Assembly (NCBI GenBank): GCA_030867875.1
Contig: JAOWCC010000936.1
Coordinates: 18,174,095 to 18,238,094, forward strand
Direction: 5' to 3'
Source of the DNA: Actinernus sp. WN-2022
Taxonomy: Eukaryota; Cnidaria; Anthozoa; Actiniaria; Actinernidae
Length of the DNA stretch: 64,000 nucleotides
In this document: one piece after another, positions 52,567 to 64,000 of the stretch
Position numbering within the stretch: position 1 is the first letter of the stretch
Layout of the letters: each line of letters opens with the position of its first letter
Made by a program: the position numbers and the translations under genes
The notes under the pieces: generated by a model
Databases searched by the model: none
Told to the model about the DNA's origin: nothing
What the model saw: only the letters and a program-made list of their open reading frames with translations

Positions 52567-54411
52567 GAACCAATTGGAAACAAGAACTCGGAGTGTGTCT
52601 TCTACTGATGCTCGTACCAGTTTCCTAGGAAACGATTTCGGCGGTAATGACTGCTGACTGGTTTGACATTTGAAAATCGCAGACCGACTGTCTTGTTGAT
52701 TTCAAGTCTATAAATCGCTGCGACAAGTCTGAAGTTTATTAATAAATGTCGCCGGGTATTTGAAGAATTGTTAACACTGATGGCTTAACAGTTACAATCA
52801 AACGAGGAACGATTAACCTACAAACGGGGAAAATCCTTTGAATTCAGCTGATATATTTTTAATAGGTTCTATTAAATACTTCAGAAGTTTTGAAATAATT
52901 AAGGCAGTCGTTCTGTGATTTTGAAAACACTAGCCGCCGTAACACAACCCTTCAGTTACTGCATTAATTTGCCTCAAAATAAAATACAACTTCGCAGTTT
53001 CTGGCACCGAAACGCAGCTATCCTGACTCGCTTGACATCCTAGTCGTAAATAATCTGCATTTTAGGCAACCTGAGGCAACTTAAGGCTGCTAAAGTCACA
53101 GCGCTGGTTGGACAAGAAGGGCCGCCATTTTCAACTTCCTTCGCACACAAAGGCGAGAAAATTGATTTCTGCATGGATTTTCACCAGATAAAAACTCTCT
53201 GAAACATCTAGGGTATCTATACTAAATTTCCAGCAGGATATACTGGCTTATATAAACTTACGAATTTCGACACGAAATAATTCACCACAGACTTCTGACT
53301 GACTCTCACTGTCTAGGTAAAACGAGACCTCTGCTAGCAGGGAATTAGCTTCTTCATCTATGTAATTTTACTTGCTTTGGCTACTCCCTTCTAGTTTGTG
53401 TTGCGTCCACTGAGGACGTACTTTGTTGAAATCCGTGCCTAGCAACACAGGGTGCAGAGTAGTACGCCCTGAGTATTTTACGTACTTGCTCTCCTTTGTA
53501 TCGCCGCCATCTACCGTAGTACAGCGGTAATACTTCAACAAAACAAGATGGCGGCGATACAAAGGAGAGCAAGTACGTAAAATACTCAGGGCGTACTACT
53601 CTGCACCCTGTGTAGCAACGGCTCCTGTGCCTAGCAATTTGTTACGAGCATCAAGCTACAGAATTTTAACGGTTTCACTCCCCGCCTTTTCTCTTCCCTT
53701 CGGGCCTCGCTCGGCACTACGTGCCTCTTCGGGACTCGCTCGGCATTACGAGTCTCGTTAGCGCCAACATTAACTATTGTCAGCGGAAAGTCGCATTGTA
53801 ATAAAGGAATTTCAAGATGGCGGCTAAACCAAGTCTGCCGTGCTCCCTTGCCTCATTACGCTTCATTTGCACATAACGTAAGCTTGGGTTTTCATTGGAG
53901 TTACGACTTGTGGGCTTGATTTAAGACTGAGAAACTGCAAAAAGGTATGTTATGGCGGAGTTTGTGACAGTAATAATTAGTAAATGAACTCCTTCTGGTG
54001 TTAATGTCGAAGGTGAGAGATGGTTCGAAATTTAAAAATGAAAAATTGGCCTAGAAGCGAAGCTTCGGCAAACTGCGATATTTTGAGGGCCATCTATAAG
54101 CCAAAAAGTGGAAAGCCCAATAACTTCTTAAAGCCATTCCAAAGCAGACGGGCATGCTGATTGGTTTAATGTTTTAGATAAGAAAGTGACGTACTGACGA
54201 CCATTCCCTTCAAAGCCGCAAAATTAAAAGACAACCCTTTGTAATAAGAGATACACTTTAGAACATATAATTATATTGTTGAATAAGCCGGCGAAAACCA
54301 GGTCGTGACTCGTGTAATACGGTCTCATATTGCACTGACTCCTTTTGGCCCGAATTTACACTCGAAAACGCCAAGCCATATATAATAACACTGATTAACT
54401 GGTTAACTTAC

Positions 54412-54569
54412 CACTTTAACAAGCTTGGTTATTTCGAGGGCGAACGTGACATTAACGATTTCTTTACCATAGTTAACAGGTCCAACAACGCGGTCATACG
54501 TTGCCAGGATATCTGAACGCACTTTGGTCATTGCTTGATCACTCCGTTTTGACGAGGCACACTTGCCGA
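54412..54569 (-). CDS. Second copy of nAChR-like exon 2
   Basis: Identical to 42700-42857, including the pyrimidine-rich acceptor and GTAAGT donor. The duplicated unit holds no exons 3-6, so this exon can only reach a full receptor by splicing to exon 3 at 40200. Splicing to the unit-1 exon 2 would break frame, since this exon ends in phase 0 and exon 2 needs phase 1. Confidence 0.8.
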
Positions 54570-57500
54570 CTATTAAGAAAAGATTGAGGAGAATAATTAG
54601 ATTGTATTGTAACCCAGATGTAAATTCTATAAAAATATCGAAGAGAAGCTTATTGGAGTGCTCAGTTATTTACTGCTCGCAGGAGCAGATGCGATTTTGA
54701 CTTCCGGTTTATGCTAGCCTGAGAAAACAGCCGACTCGGGCGATATGAGTCGGCTGTTTTCTCAGGCTAGTTTTATGCGTGTCCACCGGCCACCCGATAG
54801 TTTTAATACTTACACATGTTTGTAAATTTTATTTGTGGTTTACCTGAAAGGTATTCATGAATGAATGAAGTAAAATGTTCAAAAGTCGGAGCAAGCCGTA
54901 GCGGGTGCTTTTGTCGCTGGAAAATGAAAAGTTTGGTTTATTGTGTGAAAGAAAATAATACTTGACAATAAACTCAATCCGATAATTTTGAAGGAATCGT
55001 TCAGGACTCGAAAGGCGCCTAACTGTACTTGAACCTAGAGAAAGGTAAATAATTAATACTTTGCACCGAGCAAAAAGGTAACGGCAGGCGTACGGCGCCG
55101 TATTGGGGCTTGTTTCAACGGTTCACCACACGGTTCACCATTTTTTGGTAACACCGGTTACCCCTTCAACCCTCTAAAAGTAAATTGAAGTATATATTTT
55201 TAACGGTAAATAAATGGTGAACTGTTGTCATTTTTCAGACTTTTTCTTAAACCTCTGTTAAATCATGGCATTTTGAAACTGCTTTGGATGCTCTTTCCAA
55301 CGACGCTATTGGCTTGGCGATCTGATGAAGTTATGAATGGTGAACCGTGTGGTGAACCGTTAAAATATGCCACAATACTGCAGAAATCGGTGTTATTTTT
55401 CAGAATTTTCCTTAAACCTGTGTTAAATCATGACATTTTAAAATTACTTTGGATGCTTTGGATGCTCTTTCCAACGACGCTATTGGCTTGGCGATCTGAG
55501 GAAGTTATGACGTCATTCTGACGTCACAGAATGGTGAACCGTGTCTTGAAACGTTGGAAAAACCGCTAAAACAGCCTCCAATACTGATGAAATCATCTTT
55601 TTGCGTCATTTTTTGAAAAGGTTTTCGTACATTACTGTCCTTTGCATTCACTGCTTCAAAAAGTATTTTTTTACGGCTGTTTTAAAAGCAGTTTAGCTCT
55701 CTACTGTCATTTATATTCAATGCAGCACATGGTTTTAACTTCGTGACATCATTCTGACGTCATTAAGCAGCGATGGACTTCAAGAATAATACACAAGATG
55801 TACATTCCAACAATAAAAGAACCTACCAAGTTAGGCTAGAATGCTCTTATTTTTTTTTATTCTACAGCCGATTCTTCGAATTAGCCCTCAGAATGTCTGA
55901 CAAGCTTCTTTCAGGAATTGGAGGTAGAATATCGAGAAATAAAAGAATTCTAGCCAAACTTGGCAGGATATTTTATTGTTTGCATGTGTATCATGTTTGA
56001 AGTCCATCAGTGCTAAATGACGTCATAATGACGTCATGAAGATAAACCATTTGCAGCATTGAATGTAAATGAGTGTAGAGTGCAAAAATGTTTGTTTAAA
56101 AGCCGTACAATGATATGTTTGCAGCAGTGAATGAAAAAGGACAGTAAAGTACAAAAAAAAATTTTTTTAATGAAATGAAAAAACGATTTCTGCAATATTG
56201 GAGGCTGTTTTAGCGGTTTTTCCAAAGTTTCACCACACGGTTCACCATTCTGTGACGTCAGAATGACGTCATAACTTTCTCTGATTGCTAAGCCAATAGC
56301 GTCGTTGAAAAGAGCATCCAAACTAGTTTTTTAAATGTCATTATAAAACATGGGTTTAAGGAAAATTCTGAAAAATAATAACGATTTCTGTAGTATCGGG
56401 GCTTGTTTTAACGGTTCACCACACGGTTCACCATTCTGTGACGTCAGAATGACGTCATAACCTCATCTGATCGCCAAACAGTTAGCACCATTCGATAGAG
56501 CAGCCGAAGTAGTTTCAAAATGTCATGATTTATCGCAGGTTGAGATAAAAAGTTGGAAAATGGCAACGGTTCACCCCTTCATCCCTCTAAAAGTAAATTG
56601 AAGTATATATTTTTAACAGTGAAAAAGGGTGAACTTTTTCTTAAACCTCTGTTAAATCATGGCATTGTAAAACTACTTTGGATGCTCTTTCCAACGACGT
56701 TATTGGCTTGGCTTTTACTGACAACTGACAACCGAAAAATAACTGACAACTGACAAATTTGTTTTTTGTAGGTCAAACATTGTAAATGTTCTCTAGTATT
56801 GATTAACTAGGGCTAACTGACAAATGGCCAAAATTTTAACTGACATTTATACCTCCCCCCCCCCCCTCCCCCCACCCCTCGCCCATTCAGACCCTCTCTA
56901 AAGATAGCTTACTTTCCTTCGTCTACATTGAAGTTTATATTATAAAACAAATAATAGATGGTTCTCTTTGTTCTATAACAAAATAATGAGGTCTTGAAAA
57001 GCTGCTAAATGCACTCGCGTTCCGCTCGTGCATCCGCAGTTTTTCAAGACCTCGAGCGTGCATTATTTTATTATAGAATAAGGAGAACCATCTTTTATTT
57101 GTTAAATATATAATCGTCAAATCTCATGAAGGTTGTCCATTTCAGGCCTAAAACACAAATATGTATTATATATATATTTATTATAGTCAGATCGCGATTG
57201 GAATATAGTTTAGGTCCCTTAGGTCCACGTCAGGACACTTGAAACAAATATTTTGCAATACATCCCATAATTGCAAGTATAAATTTTAGCATTATTCCAA
57301 CAAGGTATATACAGTATGTGCTTACATTAGTATATTTCCGCTCCGACTACCTAGTACTGATAAGACCCGTCCATGAGCCATATATCAGAATTACACAAAA
57401 TACTTCCTTTAAAGGGGCTGGGTCACCTGGTGCCCGTGCGCAGTAAGTATGCTCTTGAGGTAATTAGCATATAATAAATATTCAAAATTCTTCTGCGATC

Positions 57501-59164
57501 GCAATGGTTTCTTTCGCAAGCAACAGTAGCATTGTATCTGATTGGTCAGTTCAATGAGAGCTCATTTCTGATTGGTTGAGGGTAAGATTGAAACCCTTTC
57601 AATGTTAGCGGGTAGATTTTGTGTAAGAAAGTAAAATTCAGTTACGGAAGTTCACCTCGATTTATCCGAAAATACAGCAGTGAAAGTCCGGCTAAATGTG
57701 TACAAAAACTCTTCACCTCGTCAAATGTAATACTAGGGATTGTTTACTTGTCATCGCTTAGGACAATCTGGCGCCATTTCTTGTGAAAATCGTCAACATT
57801 TTGCGAAACATGGTTTTGGTCCCGTGTTGACTTGAACGCTGAACGGACGGTTTTCAAATTTAGTCGTCGTTCCTTGCCTTGCTGAACGGAAAACTCCCAT
57901 CGTTTGGAGTTCTAAAGACTTGTAAAGAGAGTTGGAATTCGCCTCCTTTCATGATAATTGTTGTGAAGCCTTGGTTCGTTCTTGAAGTGTTTATAAATGC
58001 TTCGCTGGAATAAAGTCAGTGAGATAGCTTGGCTCGAACTTCGCCGTTTCCTAAATAATTATTTTTGAAGAGCCGACAAAGTAGCAGGTTCAGCTAAATT
58101 TCAGGTATGTTTTATTACCTTGTTTTGATTCTGGAAAACGTTTTCAGGTGAGTTCGGGTTGTCCTTTGTCTTGGCTTTGGTGTGTTTTGGCTGGTGAGTT
58201 TGTCTTGGCTTTGGTGTGTTTTGGCTTGTGCTCAGAAAAGTCGCAAAATAAACTCTTTCTTTTCTTTCATTTTGTCCGTTTTATAAAACATTGCTTTTTA
58301 GCAAAAGGTTTTTGGCAATGTTATTTATCTTCTGGCGTTACTTTTTGTTATACCTTGAGTCAAACACTAAACGTTTCGTGTGGCAACAATCTCAATCAAC
58401 TACTCTTGAAGTGACTCGACCGCGAAGGCCGAGTCACTCGGCAAAAGTTCCTTGGCCTTTAGCTCCCGCCAGGTTTTGAATAATTGTTTGCTTAAGTATA
58501 TAGCAGCATGTTGGCTTTTCCAGTGTCGGTCATTTATTTTTTTCGTCAATTGCCTCAAGGCAGGCGTTTTCTTTCTTCCTGCCCCGACTCGTTTACCACC
58601 CCTTCCTCCAGAGCCTTCATTCATCAGAATTTCAAACAAAAAATGTAAAAATGAAATACTCTACATTTAGAATGAATGCTAAACAAAACGTTCCTGCAAA
58701 AAAAAAAATTTTAGAGGTTCGAAATAAGAGCGATGGAAATGGATTCCTGAAAGGTTCCTTCGGAGGGAGGTTTGATTTCGTACTCCCGGAGTCGGAAATC
58801 AAATTTTGCCTTTGGCCGTGCGATAGACTGGTAACGAATGAGCGCTGACCCAGCCCCTTTAAAATGTTAGATGGAACCTGAACGAAATCGATTTTACGTA
58901 AAAAATATCGCATGCCTCGATTGAGATCCTCGTCAACAAAGCGGTCAACATCATGTCCCAGTCAAGCGGTTTCATCGGTTCAACATCGGTACAGCATATA
59001 ATAAAGCCGAACCGTTTGAAATGACCTGAAAACACTGTTGACAGGCGTTGAAAGATAGCATGTTGGAGAGAGTTTTACTTTGCTTAAAAGGCATTCACGG
59101 TTTCGATATCTGTTTCAACAAACGCTGTACCGATGTTGAAAAGGTTTGACCGGTTTAAACTTAC

Positions 59165-59228
59165 CTATACTTTGTAGCGAAATAGAAAAGAGAAACACCA
59201 CGAATTTGTTGAAAGTGAATTTCATCAT
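59165..59228 (-). CDS. Second copy of nAChR-like exon 1
   Basis: Identical to 47450-47513 with its ATG pair and GTAAGT donor, and the same upstream block (59229-59355). It would act as an additional promoter/first exon if the duplication is real. Confidence 0.75.
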
Positions 59229-60359
59229 GCCTGGGTTTGAAAAACTAGGAGTGGTTTACTGGGAACATCGGTCTGCGCGTAATGAGAGGTGCAAGGTTTT
59301 ACATCTAACAGCATTATTTACTCTATCACAAGAGCCAATCAGAAAAGAGATATCTTGCATATTGGCAATTTCCACATGGATAAATCAGTTAGTTTTGTAG
59401 AACTTTACTCGCTTTTCAAAAGCTACTAAAATTACATTTTCAAATGTTTGAAATCCGTCCAAAAGTAATACCTAACATATTGATATTCAGTCATAATTAG
59501 AGCGGTTTTCAATTGAGTGTAGTAAAACCAAACGCAAATTACCCACAGCCAGCCAATCATAGGAGCGAGTAATCACAAGTAACTCGTAAATGGCTTCCCT
59601 GTGAGCCAATGACAAACCAAAGCAAAACCAACATCAATTTGCGTTTGGTTTTATTTTGGATTCTGATTGGTTGGTTTACTTTCTCAGCCAATAGGAGAAC
59701 TCAGTAAACGCAAAACCAAAATACTTCCGACACTCAATTGAAATCCGCTCAAGTGCGTAAATTAACTTTGTACTGTGCTCCAAACACCTGCACACAAAAC
59801 AAGAAATACTGGTTATATGTGAACATTAATAACAAATCGGCTTAATGCCTTAAGGTATTTTCAATTCACGCTTCCTAATTACGTTTTACATGATGTGTTT
59901 AAATTCGTTCCAAAAGTAAACTATTCATTCAAGCAGTCCTAAGTCTCTTAAACACATTTGTAATAAATTCTATACGGATTGCTATTCTATGATGTTGAAA
60001 AATCCACAGGTCTCGATAGGATATAATATCTCGATTTTATTTCCCTACGAAACCTTCGATTTCATTATAAATATTATCTTTGAGTGTCTAAAAATATTCC
60101 TTTTTAGCATAAAAGGACTCCATTTAGTAAGAGTTACATTACCGACATCTTGTATTTGAAACAAACGCAATTTAAAATCCTTTAATCAATTTTTGGTAAC
60201 CCGTCACTTTATTTGACTTGCTGCTTCGGGATGTAAATATCATATTGACACGAAAAACCTATTAAGAATATTCTCGAGTGAGTAGAGATTCAACTTCGTT
60301 TCGGCCGGTCCCCTTTCGACGTAAAGCGACGAGCGTAAAATGATTTTATTGTAGTTATA

Positions 60360-62739
60360 CTTGTTTAATAATAAGCCTGATTATTATACGACTTGGCGTT
60401 TTCGAGTGCAAATACGGGCTAAAACGAGTGCAAATATGAGACGGTATTACACGGGTCACAAACCGGTTTGCACAGGTTTATTCAACACTTAAAAGGTTTT
60501 GTAAGCGCGCGAGCCAATCGAAATGGGGCTGTTTGAGTAACAGCCAATCAGCTTTTAGCGCGCGAAAAAAACTTTTCAGTGCGCGCCCGCCCCCGACATT
60601 GGGCTGAGAGATTTCTTCTCTCGAGATTTCTTCTCTCAAGATTTTCTTCAAACAGAGCAGTAAGGTAAGCGAAAACAAACATGTTTTGTTCGTGTTAGCT
60701 GTCGTATAATAAACAATTTATTACACGAAGAGTTGTGTAATACGGCTGGGAATTTTTACTCGTCAATTTTATTTTTTCTCGCCTTTCAGGCTCGAAAAAA
60801 TAAAACTGACTCGTAAAAATACCCAGCCGTATTACACAACTTTCCGTGTAATAAGCTCTTTGTATTTTATACTCGTTTAATAATAAGCCTGATATTTTAG
60901 CCATCACTGAAACCAAGCTAAATGAAAACTCTATAGATAATATAGAGCTTCCAAATTATAATTTCCATCATAATGACTCACCAACTCGGCTATTTATGTT
61001 AGCATCAATCTAAAAAGCATACCAAGGCCTGATATTAAGTTGGATATGTAATCAGAGGAAGCCTAGCTAAGCCCTGGACAACTAAGGGTATCTTAAAATC
61101 TATTAAAGCCAAACAAAATATGTATAAATCCCATTTTTTATCCAATCAAAGTTGAACAATATAAAATATATGCAAATACACTCAATCAACTTAAAACTAA
61201 TAGTAAGAAAGCTTACTATCATAAACACTTTGGGTTTTCTAAAAACAATCTTAGAGCTACATGGAAATTAATAGGAACAAAACTACCCAACAAGAATAAT
61301 CAGAAATAATAGAAATTTACTGATAAAACTAATATTGCAGACCAGTTTAATTTACATTTCACTAACATAGGACCATAGTCTCTTGCAAGTGCCATTGAGC
61401 CCAGCAATGTAAGCCCCACAGCAACTATATAAACAACACATACATCTAGTTGTGTCTTGTCACCTGAAAACCAGGTCTCTAATCTATTCTTAAACCTTAA
61501 TGAAAATAAATCTTCACAGGATAATCCTAACAAATTAATAAAAATAGAAAATGAGCTTCTATCAATACCCTTCACTCATATTTACAATCAATCGATTGAG
61601 ACTGGTGTAGTGCCAGATGTATTTAAAATTTCTACTGAAGTTACCCCTATATACAAGTGGCGAAGCCACTGATCCTGGGATCTATCGTCCTATTTCAACA
61701 CAGTCACCCTTTGCTAAAGTGCTTGAAAAACTCGTATATGATCAGTTGCATTCTTATTTAGAAAAAGATGATATTCTGTACAAATATCAGTTTTGCTTTC
61801 GAAAAGGGTTCTCTACCGAACACGCTATCTTGGAGATCACTGAAAATTTAAATTTAGCTATTGATAGAAAGAAAATTACTTGTGGAATTTGCCTTGATTT
61901 CTCCAAGGCATTTGATACTGTCGACCATAAAATCCTACTAACTAAACTATATAGCTATGGTATTCGTGGATTACCATATAAAACAGAAAACAATATGTCA
62001 AACTAGGTGGCATAGAGTCTAAAAAGCAAACTGTTGTATGTGGGGTACCACATGCTCAACACTTGGTCCATTGTTATTCCTACTTTATATAAATGACCTC
62101 CCCAACTCCTCTCCTAAACTGTCTTTCAGAATATTTGCAGACCGGATACCAATATATTTTTTACTTGTGAGAATCCTAAAGAACTAGAAAGAGTTATGAA
62201 TGATGAATTTAAATTGGTGCTTAAATACTGTGCTATCAACAAGCTGTCCGTTAACTTTAAGAAAACTAATTATATGTTAATAACTTCACCCAGGAAAAAA
62301 GTAAATATCACTATAGATAACATCCAGCAGAAAAGTCACATTAAATATTTGGGCATATTTGCATATACCTTGATGAACATTTAAAATGGGATCTACAGAT
62401 TCAACATTGCGAAAAATTTGGGAATTCTAAATAAGCTAAGAATTTTTTTAGAATTCTAAATAAGATAAGACAAATATTATAATTTCCAAACATTATTAGT
62501 TATTTATATATCAATCCTCTTACCGACCGCCATGATTTCTTCTATTTATTTACTTAAATGTATAATATATGTAAGCAGTGACCAACTCGAAAGCTTCACG
62601 GCTACTTTAGTCACTGCGCACTAATTACTTTTTTTCTTTTGTTACTTACTATTACCTATCTATCTTCTAGAACTAGTCTTGTATTGTCTCTTATCCCTGT
62701 ATTCTTGAATCAGTGTAAAATATAATGAAACTTGAAACT
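60360..62739 (+). mobile_element. Second copy of the truncated LINE
   Basis: Same sequence, breaks and nested insert as 48645-51024. Because even the frameshifts are shared, the copy arose by segmental duplication (or assembly), not by a second retrotransposition. Confidence 0.9.
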
Positions 62740-64000
62740 TATGAAGCATCGAATAACGGTAAATAATTTGACACACTTTCTACGAAGTAATTCAGGTAAA
62801 CTCCCATGGCACCAATATAAGACACAAAATGATCTGACTGCCAGATGGCTTCACCTAAATAGGCTACGTAGTACTAGTAGTATTAATACTCACAGCATGC
62901 AATGACAATACTAAATCAAATTATTTCTTGTCAAAAGAATACATGATGTTTGTGATATTCATCAAAATGATTTTCAGTTACGTCTCGTTTAAAGTATAAA
63001 ATGACAATCAATGTTTCCCTTTTATTTCATGTAAGTGTGGCGTAGAGTTCTTGTTGACTTGGGGTTTGGGTAAGTATGTTTATAGTAGAGAAAACGTGCC
63101 GAGTTCGTAAGGCATTTACACTATGAAGGTATTCGGATTTGATCGTTTAAACTACACTCCTGACGACTTCAGAACGTTTCTCAAAATTATGAATAATTAA
63201 TTAGGTCAGTATCCATGATTGTGATCAGCTGCATGTACCTTGATATCCGATGAAACGCCAGAGCAAGATCGTATCGATCAAGCCACTTGGACTTTAACTA
63301 AGGTTGCGTTCGATTGATTGCTGAAAGTCAACATATTGTCAATCTTCATTGTCGTTTGCCATCGATTTCATTCACGATCCCGTCAGTCCCATTTGCATGT
63401 CTATAGACATCATAGGGCGAGGTTTCTCTGAGATATTTTCGGAAATAGGCACACCATCTTCTCTTTCTTTTACAATAACTAATTCGATCAAAGTGAAAGG
63501 AAAGTACCGGGAATTTCGTACAGGCGGGCAGAGCTTTGAAGATATTAGGGAAACGTTTTGGACAGAATCAAAAAGGAAACGGTGACGACAGGAAACTGAA
63601 GAAAAGCCAACCTGAAGTTGTTTACAAAAGGTCTTCTTGCTGCTTGGCTAGTTAACAAATCCTTAGTTTGCATGTGACAAAATCAGCATAACCTCTTATA
63701 TACAATAGAGCCGCCATATTGATGCCCCAAAACGAGACACCAAAATGGCGGCCGCATACAAAGTTATATAAAATTGTTATATATTCATTGGTCCACTGAG
63801 TTCAGTTAGTAAATACTCTAATGTTCCAAACTTTGGGTTCTAAGTGTATTTCTTCTAGTTCCATAGCCATACTGTTTCATTACATTCCACCGACATCAAT
63901 AAATGATTAAATCAATTAGCTTTGTGATATTTTACTAAGTTTTTTAAAGCTAGTAATATAACATTTTCAAATGTTTGAAGTCGGTCCAAAAGTAACACAA

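Larger units (their letters stand above)
52567..64000. repeat. Direct duplication, unit 2 (truncated by window end)
   Basis: Continues the 40856-52285 sequence with only homopolymer-length differences seen. It includes a second copy of every feature in that span: the hairpins, the TGACGTCA element (55102-56703), the TTAA transposon (57413-58858), the MITE (59500-59750) and the LINE (60360-62739). Confidence 0.95.

Overview
This window is eukaryotic. It is AT-rich, intron-bearing and packed with transposable elements, and no bacterial operon structure is present. The element mix (L2/CR1-type LINEs, a Maverick/Polinton remnant, a Gypsy remnant and many TTAA- or AT-flanked non-autonomous DNA transposons), together with a cys-loop receptor gene, fits an invertebrate genome, most likely an anthozoan cnidarian (coral or sea anemone). 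The species assignment is inference.

The one complete host gene is a nicotinic-acetylcholine-receptor-like (nAChR) subunit on the minus strand. It has six exons: 47513-47450, 42857-42700, 40200-40156, 39779-39670, 34924-34686 and 25009-24312. The exons join in frame (64+158+45+110+239+698 = 1314 bp, 437 aa plus stop), all with GT/AG sites. Exons 3 and 4 have the 45-bp and 110-bp lengths known for vertebrate nAChR genes. The protein has a signal peptide, a cys-loop, a loop-C vicinal Cys pair and four membrane segments, but its aromatic box is altered.

A second signal-peptide exon of the same 64-bp length lies at 13462-13399, also on the minus strand, inside sequence paralogous to the promoter and intron-1 region of the first gene. 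It is the start of a second, tandemly arranged subunit gene whose other exons I cannot find in the window. A third paralogous upstream block (52185-52566) lacks its exon 1.

Region by region: 1-12.8 kb is repeats and broken retroelements (L2-like LINE, Gypsy remnant, CR1-like LINE). 12.8-14.4 kb is the paralogous nAChR 5' region. 14.4-19.6 kb is MITEs and a LINE fragment. 19.6-23.8 kb is a nearly full-length, frameshifted two-ORF LINE. 24.3-47.5 kb is the nAChR gene. Its intron 5 holds an L2 LINE split by a deleted Polinton (27070-34046), itself split by a DNA transposon (29917-32880); each insertion's target site can be read. 40856-52566 is a unit of about 11.7 kb, repeated directly from 52567 to the window end and apparently differing only in homopolymer lengths. 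The repeat carries extra copies of nAChR exons 1 and 2, so it is either a very recent tandem duplication or an assembly artefact.

No rRNA, intact tRNA or CRISPR array was seen.
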